This document shows positions 12,901-24,135 of a stretch of DNA of 64,000 nt, piece by piece (the first letter of the stretch is position 1; each line of letters starts with the position of its first letter). Where the stretch lies: contig NMRB01001638.1 of the NCBI GenBank assembly GCA_002633025.1, positions 99,161-163,160 on the forward strand, in the 5' to 3' direction. The notes beneath the pieces were generated by a model. It worked only from the letters and a program-made list of their open reading frames with translations. It was not told the origin of the DNA and ran no database searches. This DNA is from Notospermus geniculatus (taxonomy: Eukaryota; Nemertea; Pilidiophora; Heteronemertea; Lineidae). The position numbers and the translations under genes were made by a program.

Positions 12901-13203
12901 GTCCATCTGGGGGGAGCCACTGTGCTCCTCTGAGATGGATTATCTTCATTTTGGTTCCCGAAGCCACCGCTCAAAATCATCGCCGTTTTTTAGACCGTTG
13001 AGAACGAAATTTTACGGGAAAATGGACTCCTATAATGACGTCACCAATAAAATGACAGCCAGAGCCGAAGCCTTCTAGCCCTAGCGGCGGCTTCAGGAAC
13101 CAAAATGGATTATCATGTCACACCGAATCACAGCCCTTTACAAAGGTTTAGTGATGCGGACGCTCGTTCCTTGGATAAGATTCTATCTTTCACACGAGGT
13201 GGC
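9929..13203. other. Intergenic region upstream of RASEF-like gene
   Basis: No gene is recognised on either strand. Visible items are CRE palindromes at 10348, 10360, 10694 and 13036, a 12-bp C run near 10440, the minisatellite at 11034-11155 and several TAGGCCTA octamers. Confidence 0.4.
11034..11155. repeat. Minisatellite, unit about 22-27 bp
   Basis: The unit GACTCTGAACGCACTGAGCG, with a variable GAAATA spacer, is repeated five to six times head to tail. One unit is truncated and one has ACTCACTGAG in place of ACGCACTGAG. Confidence 0.85.
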
Positions 13204-13437
13204 CACTTGCACTTGAATGTGGATATTACGTGTAGTCGGAGATGTATCAAACTGTACTACTACCCGATGAAACAATATTCTCCAACATCGCTCTCAGTGA
13301 CCGTCGACTCGGCAAGCCGATAGTATGTAGTTACCGCTGACAACGAACGATGAGGAGCTGAATGGGCCTGAAAAAGTCGTGACCAAAAAATCCTTCTGTG
13401 GCTACTGCTGCCTGCGATATTCTACGTCAACGACTAA
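13204..13437 (+). repeat. Copy 1 of a 0.23 kb duplicated segment
   Basis: This segment recurs, with small indels, at 14070-14281. Shared landmarks are CACTTGAATGTGGATATTAC, GATGAGGAGCTGAATG and the stretch ending TCTACGTCAACGACTA. No protein family is recognised in it. Confidence 0.8.
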
Positions 13438-13704
13438 TGCCCGGTTGTTCAGCCTTGGCTTAAGCCAGAATTGGGTCGATCCCGACATAAGCGTGGCTTA
13501 AGCCAGACTTATATTTCACAGCGCGTTGCGCAGGTTGGGCTTCAAACACAAGCCAAGCTTAAGCCTTTCTTATAATAAACCTGGCTGTGGGGTGGTTATA
13601 AGCGCGACTTACAATGGTATAGGCCTATTCACTGTATGCCCTGACTTTGTTGATGACAGAAGCATTGGTTCAGCTCACGTAAGCCACACCTGAGCAACCG
13701 GGCA
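13438..13704. mobile_element. MITE with TGCCCGGTTGYTCAG inverted termini
   Basis: The 15-bp ends are inverted (TGCCCGGTTGTTCAG at left; TGAGCAACCGGGCA at right). The interior has repeated, partly palindromic TTAAGCC/GGCTTAA words and no coding potential. It abuts the end of the duplicated segment 13204-13437. Confidence 0.65.
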
Positions 13705-14069
13705 GACATCATCGAGCAAATTGTACAGGAAAGCATTGGGAAGGAGGGTAATAAGCCAGGCTTCGGTAATCCCGAGTTTAATTCAGGCTGTGCAATGAAC
13801 TCGGAATTGATTAAGCTGTTCTTATGACCAGACATAAGCGCGACTTACNATTGCGAAATAACTCATTTTGTGCAAACAAACATCACTTAAATAAAAAATT
13901 ATAAGGGAACTATTTCTAGTCTGCGCAAAGCTACAAAACCGCATCACTTCACCTGTTCACCGACCATATGGTGGTCGAACTTAATCCGCTATATACGGAC
14001 GAGGTGCTTATAATGGCTGCCCGAAGGTTGCCGAAAGCTTCCGAGTCGAAGACGATTGCAGGCTAGGTG

Positions 14070-14281
14070 TCCACTTGAATGTGGATATTACGTGTAGTCG
14101 GAGATGTCATCAAATTGTACTATACTACCCGATGAAACTACTCTCCAACAGCTCTCAGTGACGACTCAGCAAGACGGTCCGCCGACAGCGAGCGATGAGG
14201 AGCTGAATGAGCCTGAAAAAGTCGTGACCAAAAAATCCTTCTGTGGCTACTGCTGCCTGCGATATTCTACGTCAACGACTA
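14070..14281 (+). repeat. Copy 2 of the 0.23 kb duplicated segment
   Basis: Direct repeat of 13204-13437 in the same orientation, diverged by substitutions and short deletions. The copy ends at CAACGACTATGG and lacks the transposon that follows copy 1. Confidence 0.8.
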
Positions 14282-15422
14282 TGGCGACCGAAACATGTTA
14301 AAGGAAAAAGATAACACGCAAACGGAAGTGTTTACGTCTAGTGCGTAATCACATACAAATGTAATGGTTTTCAGATTGCAGACAATAAAATATAAAAAGT
14401 AGGAAAATATTGTCATTTCATTGTCTGTCCCATCTGCCGGTAAATCCGGACAAGTGGCCAATCAATAGCGATAACGCAAGAGAACTAATCAGCATATGTA
14501 ATGCATTCATGGACGGGATTAACCAATGAAAGCGAAGTAAGCTGTGTGATATCTGATGACGTAGGAGAGTGAACCGCGGCATCCAGTTTCTCAGGACAGA
14601 CCCGCGACAATTCTTTTCAATTCCAAGCAAAAGTGTGCTTTGTGTACTTATTGTCCTCAAATATCGCAGGTTTTTAATGAAAGAGAGAGATTCCTATTCA
14701 ACAGCAGTTACAAAGCATAGACAGATGCCATGTTGCTTGACTTCGTGGTCAGGACGAGACCAACGCCCTTTCCAGGCACGCGATGAACAAACAGAATACG
14801 GACAATAACAATAAGTAGGCCTGTGCTTTGTTACCATGTTTACATTGCTGCGGCAAAAGCAAAGAGATGGTGTATGGGGATTTTGGTCGGGACACCTACG
14901 CTTTTACATTGTATTCGATCCGAGGGTGTTTTGATGACAGACCGACAGGTGGCTACAGAGGTCACCGTTTGTGGGGACATGTACCGCAAATCTTCGCCAC
15001 TCTGTGCCAGCCCCTCTTCAACAGGACAGAACCAATGCCGTCCTTTGCCTTATCGAACTCACGTCCTCCTGCTGTCTGCAACCCAAACTATGCAAGTCAA
15101 GCTTTGTTCTTCTGAACCGAAATTATAGTTCTTGTTTGAGCCGTGGGTGGCGCTGTCCTTGATGTCGTTAGAGGTGGAACAAATGCATTGAAGTCCACCC
15201 CATCAATGAACGCTGTTTAGTTATTGATTAAAAATAAGTTTTGTTGAGTGTTTTAATTATATTGGTACAGATGTTGGTAAAGAACTTATAAAAACCATGG
15301 TTATGGGTTTAGCTAGTACAACCCTCTTCATCAAACACAAAATCTGTCGCCACCACGCGCTGGCGACGCTGAACAAACTTCTTGGCCTGTGGTCGTATTT
15401 CAACGGAGGTATGAATAGCGAG
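14282..15422. other. Non-coding stretch
   Basis: Short open frames occur on both strands, but none has splice context, codon bias or a recognisable motif. I see no gene here. Confidence 0.4.
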
Positions 15423-15480
15423 GTTTCGCAAATCTGACGAAACACGAAGTACGAAATACGAAATTGGACTTCATTTCCAG
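15423..15480. mobile_element. Solo terminus of GTTTCGCAAATCTGACGAA element
   Basis: Matches the left end of the elements at 17028-17320 and 18674-19309 (GTTTCGCAAATCTGACGA, then CGAAATACGAAATTGGACTT). No partner right terminus lies nearby, so this is a truncated copy. Confidence 0.7.
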
Positions 15481-15533
15481 GACCTAATGGCCCGTTTATA
15501 GTGCCTACACCGACTAATTAATGCAAGGGAACA

Positions 15534-15600
15534 TGGGCGTGGTGCAGTAGGCCTAGGCCGAGAACGTCGGAGCCCGCTGGTTCAACACCCGCAGAGCGGG
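15534..15600 (+). repeat. Possible tRNA-derived SINE head (weak)
   Basis: TGGTGCAGTAGG resembles a Pol III A box. GGTTCAACACC about 40 nt later weakly resembles a B box. No body, tail or target-site duplication was identified. Confidence 0.2.
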
Positions 15601-16003
15601 CGGCTAATTCGTTATCTCGGGATCAATGAGCGCAGAATAAGCTCCGAGCTGCCAAACTGCGAAATATTTCTGATGACATACCCTGTCATCTACGTGAATC
15701 GCCAAACTTGGTGACTGCCAAACAGGCCCTAAATTTACGCGAAATAGGTGTGAACTTACCAGCTGTCTCAATGGATCTTGTTTGATGGACGACACGACAG
15801 GCGTCCGCTATGATGGACGAGCATCACACGATGCAGTCCTGGCCGCGAGCAGTGATAAATCTGAGCCCTGTACAATATGGTTAAGAAGTATTGATTTGTG
15901 CATAACGTGGACACAGATAGGGCCTACGTGATTCTATACTGATGGCATATAGCTTATGAATAACTTAATTAATCGTCGAGTTATGGGTTATTGGCAGATC
16001 CGA

Positions 16004-16313
16004 AGGGATCGAAGCGACCCAGTAGGGCGCAAGGACAATTTTCTCCGGTTATTTTTGGATGTGAAAGCCATTTTTTTGTATGAAAAAATGCGGCACAGAG
16101 GTCGATCCTTGTGTATAATCCCATGCTATTTCTGTGGTCATTGTCCGGATTGCGACATGAAATTAAGACCAGTGTGGCCTTTATTTCATACTGCGCCTAC
16201 AAGATCCCGTGCGCTTGCCACACCGAAGACAACCCCTCTATCAGGTTCAGGCGATGTTCGACTCTTAAGCCCAGTTCACACTGCCACGATTCCGACCACG
16301 ATGCCTCTACGAA
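16004..16313 (+). repeat. Contig end duplicated across gap (left copy)
   Basis: This 0.3 kb is nearly identical to 16627-16897 on the other side of the N run. It carries the left end of the AGCCCAGTTCACACTGCC element at 16268, inserted at TTA, which the right copy lacks. This looks like two haplotypes or two recent tandem copies that the assembler could not join. Confidence 0.8.
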
Positions 16314-16625
16314 NNNNNNNNNNNNNNNNNNNNNNNNNNNNNNNNNNNNNNNNNNNNNNNNNNNNNNNNNNNNNNNNNNNNNNNNNNNNNNNNNNNNNNN
16401 NNNNNNNNNNNNNNNNNNNNNNNNNNNNNNNNNNNNNNNNNNNNNNNNNNNNNNNNNNNNNNNNNNNNNNNNNNNNNNNNNNNNNNNNNNNNNNNNNNNN
16501 NNNNNNNNNNNNNNNNNNNNNNNNNNNNNNNNNNNNNNNNNNNNNNNNNNNNNNNNNNNNNNNNNNNNNNNNNNNNNNNNNNNNNNNNNNNNNNNNNNNN
16601 NNNNNNNNNNNNNNNNNNNNNNNNN
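16314..16625. other. Assembly gap (312 N)
   Basis: Run of N between near-identical flanks. Confidence 1.
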
Positions 16626-16897
16626 CAGGCCCGAAGGGATCGAAGCGACCCAGTAGGGCGCAAGGACAATTTTTTCCGGTTATTTTGGGGTGTGAAAGCC
16701 ATTTTTTGTATGAAAAAATGCGACACAGAGGTCGATCCTTGTGTATAATCCCATGCTATTTCTGTGGTCATTGTCCGGATTGCGACATGAAATTAAGACC
16801 AGTGTGGCCTTTATTTCATACTGCGCCTACAAGATCCCGTGCGCCTGCCACACCGAAGACAACCCCTCTATCAGGTTCAGGCGATGTTCGACTCTTA

Positions 16898-18296
16898 TTG
16901 ACAGCGTTATCTGGTTTCCTCCTACATAACTTACCGAATCGACGAAATTGTCCTGTACTCCGTGTGTAACCCCGCTGACCGCCTCCACCATTTAGAGGCT
17001 GGTTCTCTTACAATGTATATTAGTTAAGTTTCGCAAATCTGACGAAGTATACGAAGTACGAAATACGAAATTGGACTTCATTTCCATGACAGGAGATGGT
17101 TGGTACCACAAATAACACCTGCTGCACTTTCAGCGTATGACGTTAGACCCCGATAGAGTTACGGTGTACATGTATATTAAACTTTGAAGTGTTCTCTTGG
17201 TCTTAATGATATGCTAAAAAACGCACTGGCAGCAGGGACATTTGTGGTACCAATGGAGATGGCCGGAAATGAAGTTGAATTTCGTATTTCATACTTCGGG
17301 TTTCGTCAGATTTGCGAAACCAGGCTATACCTTTTTGGTACGTACGTACGGCTAAAGGTGTAGCTTTAATTCAGAAGACAGAGACAAACCAATTGGGCGG
17401 CGCAGAGTTAATGAACGAGGAATGCGTTATGATGACAATGTCAACACAGAGAGATAACGAGAAGTGTATTGACCTCTGAATATTACTTAAAATAGACGGA
17501 CACCGTGACCATCTCATGGAATCCAGCTCAACAAAAAGGAAATCGTCAACTTCCCCGTCCTATCTTAGGACACGTTTACGAATTCTTAGCCTACCTTTCA
17601 CATTTCAGCCGAAAATTCCACGATTACTGGGCACTATTGCTGGTGTAAATAGCAAATCACCCTCCCAGCTGATGCTTGGCCGGGATCCTTGGGCGCGGCG
17701 AATCACTCACACATCAACGTGGTACTAGAAGGTCCCGTATCAACGGTCAAGAAGGCAAAAACAGAAAACATGCGAAGTGACACCACAGGCTACCCTAGGC
17801 CCTACATAAAGCAACGAACTTACAAAAAAACCATTAGATTTATGATAATGTCCTTGTTCGCCTAGGCCTCGGGTCGTAATAATCGACCCGATTAGTGGTA
17901 ATATGTCCAGGTGCACCGCGTCTGCATAGCCTTCTCAAAACTTTGTAGGCCTATACTGAATATTTCTAAGCTCACTAAGCCCTTAAGTAGGCCTTTTATT
18001 GTCGATGATCAACCACTGTATAAGTTCTGTGCTTTTTCCAAATGAATCCTTTGTTTTATAAGTGGCTATAAGTCATAAGGATTGGACTGGTCTCTTCTTG
18101 TCTCCTGCTAACAACTAGCCAACGGTCTGACGAGGTTCAATCGACCATTTGTTCGCACAACGGGTGGTACGACCGCAGAGACAAGACTGCCAGGGATGAG
18201 GCTAGACTGCCCTGCCCGGTGTGACAGGAATCAGCGTCCTTGGAATGGATGCAAGTCCGCCAAACAATAACCAGCTAATGGAGTTTGACCATTTTT
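16898..18296 (+). repeat. Tandem duplication, unit 1
   Basis: Corresponds along its length to 18534-20270. Shared landmarks are CGACGAAATTGTCCTGTACT, the GTTTCGCAAATCTG element, ATGGAATCCAGCTCAAC, and GTCGTAATAATCGACCCGAT. The unit ends at a single N (18297). A 70-codon open frame beginning ATGGAATCCAGC is present in both units but matches no family I know. Confidence 0.85.
17028..17320. mobile_element. MITE, GTTTCGCAAATCTGACGAA termini (intact copy)
   Basis: The inverted ends of about 45 bp are GTTTCGCAAATCTGACGAA followed by TACGAAATACGAAATT on the left. The right end is the complement, reading AATTTCGTATTTCATACTTC and ending TTTGCGAAAC. The interior is about 200 bp and non-coding. Confidence 0.8.
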
Positions 18297-18317
18297 NTGG
18301 CAGTGTGAACTGGGCTA

Positions 18318-18533
18318 AGCCCAGTTCACACTGCCACGATTCCGACCACGATGCCTCTACGAAATGCTTTCGTGGTGTTCCTATAGGCTTCGTGATGCCT
18401 TCCTACAGACTTCTTGTTTTTCGTGATAATCCGCACCCATTGTAACACTAAGGCCACGATCCCTCTACGAAAATATTTCAGAGGATTCGTAGAGAGGCCT
18501 CGTGGTCGGAATCGTGGCAGTGTGAACTGGGCT
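18318..18533. mobile_element. PIF/Harbinger-like MITE with TTA target site
   Basis: The ends are long perfect inverted repeats (AGCCCAGTTCACACTGCCAC and its complement). The boundaries are fixed by comparison. The unoccupied copy at 16891 reads CTCTTATTGACAG. The occupied left junction at 16265 reads CTCTTA|AGCCCAG. The right junction at 18533 reads GGGCT|TTATTGACAG. This gives a 3-bp TTA duplication, as used by PIF/Harbinger elements. A partial second end (GGCAGTGTGAACTGGGCT) sits just left of 18318, next to an N. Confidence 0.85.
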
Positions 18534-18673
18534 TTATTGACAGCGTTATCTGATTTCCTCCTACATAACTTACCGAATCGACGAAATTGTCCTGTACTCC
18601 GTGTGTAACCCCGCTGACCCGCCTCCACCATTCAGAGGCTGGTTCTCTTACAATGTTCATGTATATTAGTGAA

Positions 18674-19309
18674 GTTTCGCAAAGCTGACGAAGTACGAAG
18701 TACGAAATACGAAATTGGACTTCATTTCAATGACAGGAGATGGTTGGTACCACAAATAACACCTGCTGCACTTTCAGCACGAATGTCCCGAATGTATTTA
18801 TGAATCAAGTACGGATCATTCACGAATCGGCCACGAATATTCGTAAGTGAGCCGTACCTTATTCGTACAATTCTTACATGATTCTTTGAATTTGTATTTC
18901 GTAGTTGAATTTGTGTCGTGGAATTCGTGAACGCTCCCACGAAAGTTTTTGACGAACAGAAACTCACGCGAACAGTACGAATGTTCAGGAATCAACTAAG
19001 AATCACTTAGGAACTGCAAGAATCGTTTGAGAATTATCTGCGAACCCGACAACTTTCAGATTCGGGGCGATTCGGGACATTCGTAGCGTCAGTGAAAGCC
19101 AGGCATATGACGTTAGACCCCGATAGAGTTACGGTGTATATTAAACTTTGAAATGTTCCATAACTCTCTTGGTCTTACATATGCTAAAAGACGCACTGGC
19201 AGCAGGGACATTTGTGGTACCAACCATCTCCAGAAATACATTAGGTCATGGCCGGAAATGAAGTTGAATTTCGTATTTCATACTTCGGGTTCCGTCAGAT
19301 TTGCGAAAC
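18674..19309. mobile_element. MITE, GTTTCGCAAA termini, interrupted by a second element
   Basis: Same family as 17028-17320, split by the insertion at 18779-19084. Confidence 0.8.
18779..19084. mobile_element. Nested MITE, ACGAATGTCCCGAAT termini
   Basis: 306 bp with inverted ends ACGAATGTCCCGAAT and ATTCGGGACATTCGT. The interior is full of short CGAAT/ATTCG palindromic words. The unit-1 copy at about 17130 lacks it. AGC on both sides suggests a 3-bp target duplication, but the right flank carries about 17 extra bases relative to unit 1. Confidence 0.75.
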
Positions 19310-20410
19310 CAGCTATACCTTTTTGGTACGTACGGCTAAAGGTGTAGCTTTAATTCAGAAGACAGAGACAAACCAATTGGGCGGCGCAGAGTTAATGAAC
19401 GAGGAATGCGTTATGATGACAATGTAAACACAGAGAGATAAGTGTATTGACCTCTGAATATTACTTAAAATAGACGGACACCGTGACAATCTTATGGAAT
19501 CCAGCTCAACAAAACGAAAATCGTCAACTTCCCCGTCCTATCCTAGGACACGTTTACGAATTCTTAGCCTACCTTTCACATTTCAGCCGAAAATTCCACG
19601 ATTACTGGGCACTATTGCTGGTGTAAATAGCAAATCACCATCCCAGCTGATGCTTGGCCGGGATCCTTGGGCGCGGCGAATCACTCACACATCAACGTGG
19701 TACTACATGTAGAGGTCCCGTATCAACGGTCAAGAAGGCAAACATAGCCAAAACACTGCAAAGTGATACCACAGGCTACCTAGGCCCTACATAAAGTAAC
19801 GAACTTACAAAAAAACCATTAGATTTATGATAATGTCCTTGTTCGCCTAGGCCTCGGGTCGTAATAATCGACCCGATTAGTTGTAATATGTCCAGGTGCA
19901 CCGTGTCTGCATAGCCTTCTCAAAACTTCGTAGGCCTTACTGAATATTTCTAAGCTCACTAAGCCCTTAGTAGGCCTTTTATTCTCGATGATCAACCACT
20001 GTATAAGTTCTGTGCTTTTTTCCAAATGAATCCTTTGTTTTATAAGTGGCTATAAGTCATAAGGATTGGACTGGTCTCTTCTTGTCTCCTGCTAACAACT
20101 AGCCAACGGTCTGACGAGGTTCAATCGACCATTTGTTCGCACAACGGGTGGTACACGAGAGACAAGACTGACAGAGATGAGGCTAGACTGCCCGGTGTGA
20201 CAGGAATCAGCGTTCTTGGTATGAATGCAAGTCCGCCAAACAATAGCTAATGGAGTTTGACCATTTTTTACTGGAGTGACGCGTTTTTCTGTCGGACACT
20301 GATTTTCAGTTTCTGCTCATATGGGTAGGGGTAGTATTAGTATTAGGTCTTCAAGAACCTGCCATAAGGAATTATAAAAAGGGCTTCTGGACATGAGATG
20401 AGACGAGCGT

Positions 20411-20602
20411 AGTCAGAGGGCGGAGCGATGTCACAACCCTTGGTAGTCAAGATGCATGACTCTGTATCCGATATCAAAACTGAAATCAAATTAAATTGAT
20501 TAAAAAATGGTGGAGGGGACGTTTTAAGCATGAACCCTAAACATGCAACCCGTTCTCTTGTGAGGGCGAACCACTCTTGGAACGGGCATTAACCTTCCAC
20601 GT
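20411..20602 (+). repeat. Left arm of large inverted repeat
   Basis: About 190 bp (landmarks GGGCGGAGCGATGTCACAAC, GGTGGAGGGGACGTTTTAAG, GGGCATTAACCTTCCACGT) reappears as reverse complement at about 22043-22245. The 1.4 kb between holds further direct and inverted duplications, giving a composite foldback structure. Confidence 0.8.
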
Positions 20603-20763
20603 TGTATTAGATTTCAATCCCACTCTCATGTCCACTGTAAGACATAACGTTCTTGGTTTGTATTGTGACAAATGAACAATTATTTTTGCATCTTCATCTT
20701 CATCGACAGAGCATGAATCNTTAGGTAGACCGACGACAGTTGCGCTGCATGCATTGACTCTTC

Positions 20764-21065
20764 GGTCATTTGCATACGGAAATTTTACACTCGGCAATTT
20801 CCGATTGTCGTCGGCGAGATCAACGCAGATTCAATGAATTCCCGTTGTGTTATGCAGATTGAGGGTGAGAGGTCAGACTATAATTACATTTCGACCAATG
20901 GGAGTATTTGTTATTGTTTACATTTAGCGAACTGAGAGAGCAGAGCACGTTTGTTGTATCCATTCACATAACAAAAGATTTTGTGTCCCTTTTTTGGCGA
21001 GTAACTTCTGATGTGAAGTGGAAAGAGGTAGTAATTGAGGTACAATAAGGAATCATAAAAGACAC
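20764..21065 (+). repeat. Direct repeat inside foldback structure, copy 1
   Basis: Starts TCATTTGCATACGGAAATTT and is repeated in the same orientation at 21571-21866. The part after about 20998 recurs inverted at 21922-22050. Confidence 0.8.
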
Positions 21066-21134
21066 TGCTCTGGTGGATGAGAGACAATGCAACACGTGAA
21101 GTCGGGCAGGCCGCGCCGTATGGGATGACACCTA

Positions 21135-21281
21135 GGGCCGTATGCACCAACGAAGATTATCTTTAACTCAGGTTGAACCGCAGCTTTTCAATTGTTCAGG
21201 TTTGCCAGGGCATGATGTGACAATGGAAAAGTCTTGGCTCAACCTGAGTTCAAGATAATCTTCATTGGTGCATACGGGCCC
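21135..21281. mobile_element. MITE, GGGCCGTATGCACCAA termini, TA target site
   Basis: 147 bp with inverted ends GGGCCGTATGCACCAA and TTGGTGCATACGGGCCC, flanked by TA on both sides. The arms include AAGATTATCTT(T/G)AACTCAGGTT. TA duplication suggests a Tc1/mariner-type source. Confidence 0.8.
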
Positions 21282-21570
21282 TAGTGTTACCGAAGAGAAT
21301 TTGGCCTACTTGACTCAAACTGCATGGCTGGTGCTAAAATCCCAACACACCAACTAAATCCGCTAATAACTTAGACATTTGGCCGTGTCTCCGCCTTCAT
21401 TGATAACTAAGAGGTGGAAAATGACTGCTGGGTGTGGATCACCTCTCACACCACCCCAGATTAGTTGTGAAAGCCAATGAAAACACTACTATTGTCGTCT
21501 ATTCAACTATCGACGGCCCAGTCTCGGGCTCGAGTTTAGGTTTCGGTTTTATCATAAGCGGACCTGTGAC

Positions 21571-21866
21571 CTCATTTGCATACGGAAATTTTACACTCGG
21601 CAATTTCCGATTGTCGTCGGCGAGATCAACGCAGATTCAATGAATTGCCGTTGTGTAATGCAGATTGAGGGTGAGAGGTCAGACTATAATTACATTTCGA
21701 CCAATGGCAGTATTTGTTATTGTTTACATTTAGCGAACTAAGAGAAGAGAGCACGTTTGTTGTATCCATTCACATTAAACAAACGATTTTGTGTCCCTTT
21801 TTTGGCGAGTAACTTCTGATGTGAAGTGGAAAGAGGTAGTCATTGAGGTACAAGGAATCATAAAAG
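21571..21866 (+). repeat. Direct repeat inside foldback structure, copy 2
   Basis: A few percent diverged from 20764-21065 (for example AATTCCCG versus AATTGCCG). Confidence 0.8.
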
Positions 21867-21921
21867 ACACTGGGGATGGACCCACGCCGAAAACAGGCAG
21901 GAATGTCTCGAATGTATTTAC

Positions 21922-22245
21922 TAGGTGTCATCCCATACGGCGCGGCCTGCCCGACATCATGTGCTGCATTAATTGTCTCTCATCCACCAGAGCAGTGTCT
22001 TTTATGATTCCTTGTACCTCAAAGACTACTTCTTTCCACTTCACGTGGAAGGTTAATGCCCGTTCCAAGAGTGGTTCGCCACTGACAAGAGAAACGGGTT
22101 GCATGTTTAGGGTTCATGCTTAAAACGTCCCCTCCACCCTTTTTTAATCAATTAAAAAATTTGATTTCAGTTTTGATATCGGATACAGGATCATGCATCT
22201 TGACTACCAAGGGTTGTGACATCGCTCCGCCCTCCGACTACGCTC
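21922..22245 (-). repeat. Right (inverted) arm of large foldback structure
   Basis: Reverse complement of two separate left-side pieces, 20998-21134 and 20411-20602, now adjacent. The inner part begins CTAGGTGTCATCCCATACGG. The outer part ends CATCGCTCCGCCCTCCGACT. Confidence 0.8.
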
Positions 22246-23380
22246 ACACAAACCCTTGACGAACTTTGCTGTGATGACTTGGCGACTTGGTAAACTACGC
22301 ATGCTACTACGTGCATTGTAGTGTAATCATACATTCTCCAACACTGGGGGCGAAAGGCTTAACCACATTATTGGAGAATGGTGTCGGTGGCGCTGGCTGT
22401 CGACAGAAAGTGGCAATACCGTGGTGCTTTAACACAGCGCACACATGTGAGAGAAAAGTACCGGCTGAACGACCGGTCCTCCAGTATGACGACTGCTACT
22501 TGTATGGTGACTGTACTTACCATTACTACCTGGCAGATCAAAATGTCGAAAAAGACATTCTTTGGAAAAATCTCCAAAAATGGCCGAAAAATTGTCCAAA
22601 AATCACTGAGGGAACTGGGCGTCCTTGAAAATCACCAGAACGGCCGTGAAAATAGTCCAAAAAACATTGATGTAAGACATTCGAAATGCGAGAAGGCATC
22701 CTTGAAAATGACCGCCGCGAATGAATAAAATGCGCGCGCAAAAAATTACCCAAGGACAATGCTCGAAAATGCAGAAGTTGCATCATCCTTGAAACCTCTT
22801 CAAAATAGCCAGAAAAATTTGGCCAAAATTAGAGGGTAGCAGATATCTGCGCCATCTGCCCAATCGAAACCTCAAAGACTAAAGGTCTGCTGCACGCACG
22901 GCAAACATGTAATACAATGTATGTAAGTTATGTTGTCATGGATCTGTGCAAAATTGCCAAAGTTTACTGCACTATTGCTCACACTGTTTAATGCATCTCA
23001 CCATCCAAAGTCTACACCAGGGTCATGCACCCTGGGCATGATTGTAATAAATTTCAAAGCTTGTAAATTGTGGATTTGACTCACCTGCAGAACGAAATGC
23101 GAAGGCGTCTTCTCCAAAATCAAATATTGGTTAGAAAATTTCTGCCACAAATTACCGGTACCGCAATATTCCACTGTGGATTCGAAAACATCAAGAAAAT
23201 ACCGATATCGTTGCGCAAAAATCACCGCAAGAAAAATGCATTGTAAACTCATCAGTTTGAAACTGCAGTGAAATGAACTGCAAGAGTTCTCACATCCAGC
23301 AGTTTCAGAAAGGGTCTCACAGGATATTGTGCCCTCCGCCCCAGTCCTGATGATACTCAGGCAGATTTATGTGTGAAGAA
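22246..23380. other. Non-coding stretch with diverged short repeats
   Basis: Contains imperfect iterations of words such as AAAATGGCCGAAAAATTGTC and CAAAAATCACYG (22540-22820, again near 23590-23630). No gene was identified. Confidence 0.4.
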
Positions 23381-23399
23381 TGAAGTGGAAGTGGTCACG

Positions 23400-24135
23400 G
23401 AAGTTTCATGAAGACGGGAAATTCATCCACTGCCTCATTGGTACAGAACAGCAAAGGTTCCTATAGGTATATGCATCAATATTGGTGTAACAGGCTATGA
23501 AGGACCTGAAAGAGCATGAACTCTAAAAGCTGAGCCAGCGATCTCCAATCATGTAGTACCTTGAAGGAAGATACAATGATTCAGAAGAATCTCAAAAATG
23601 GCCGTAAAATTAGCGCAAAAATCACCGAAATTATTACTTTATTTACCATAAATGGAATCGCGAAGAGTAAAAACATCGCTCACGGAAGTTTCATAAAGAC
23701 AGCAGTTCATGGACTGTCTCTAGGGTGTGGTACGGAACGGCAAATATCATTACTATTGTATCGGTATCAGTATATGGTCACCTGACGATAGTTCAGGCTG
23801 ATTGATATTCATCAGTGAAAGAATGAATCAATGTGGTCACAAATGCCCATAGAAGTTTCATGAAGACAGGAAATTCATCCACTGTCTCTTTGGCACAGAA
23901 CAGCAAAAGGTTGCTATCAGTATCAGTATCATCCGCTGTCTCTTTGGCACAGAACAGCAAAAGGTTGCTATCAGTATCAGTATCATCCGCTGTCTCTTTG
24001 GCACAGAACAGCAAAAGGTTGGTATCAGTATCAGTATCAGTATCAGCAGTGTCCTCAGTATCAGTATAACAGGCCATGGAGGACCTGTGAGATCATGAAC
24101 CCTAAAAGCTGAGCCAGTCATCTCCAATCATCTAG
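23400..24135. repeat. Duplicated module with 54-bp minisatellite
   Basis: A module marked by GAAGTTTCATGAAGACRGGAAATTCATCC and, at its end, AAAGCTGAGCCAGYSATCTCCAATCAT occurs at about 23400-23560 and again at 23855-24130. In the second copy the unit CTGTCTCTTTGGCACAGAAC plus AGCAAAAGGTTGCTATCAGT plus ATCAGTATCATCCG is amplified three times and runs into a (TATCAG)n tract. On the minus strand the repeat is open in frame (NLLLFCAKETADDTDTDS repeated), but no start or splice evidence supports translation. Confidence 0.75.

Larger units (their letters stand above)
18534..20270 (+). repeat. Tandem duplication, unit 2
   Basis: Second copy of the segment at 16898-18296. It is longer because it gained the nested element at 18779-19084 and small indels. 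After about 20270 the two copies can no longer be compared, because unit 1 stops at an N. Confidence 0.85.

Noticed and set aside
15534-15600. tRNA gene
   Set aside because: A- and B-box resemblance is partial and no cloverleaf can be drawn; at most a decayed SINE head.
15956-16969. Long open frame spanning the N run
   Set aside because: It is open only because N codons are not stops; the two flanks are duplicates of the same non-coding contig end.
17516-19712. A 70-codon frame preserved in both tandem units
   Set aside because: The two units are nearly identical DNA, so preservation carries no information; no family match.
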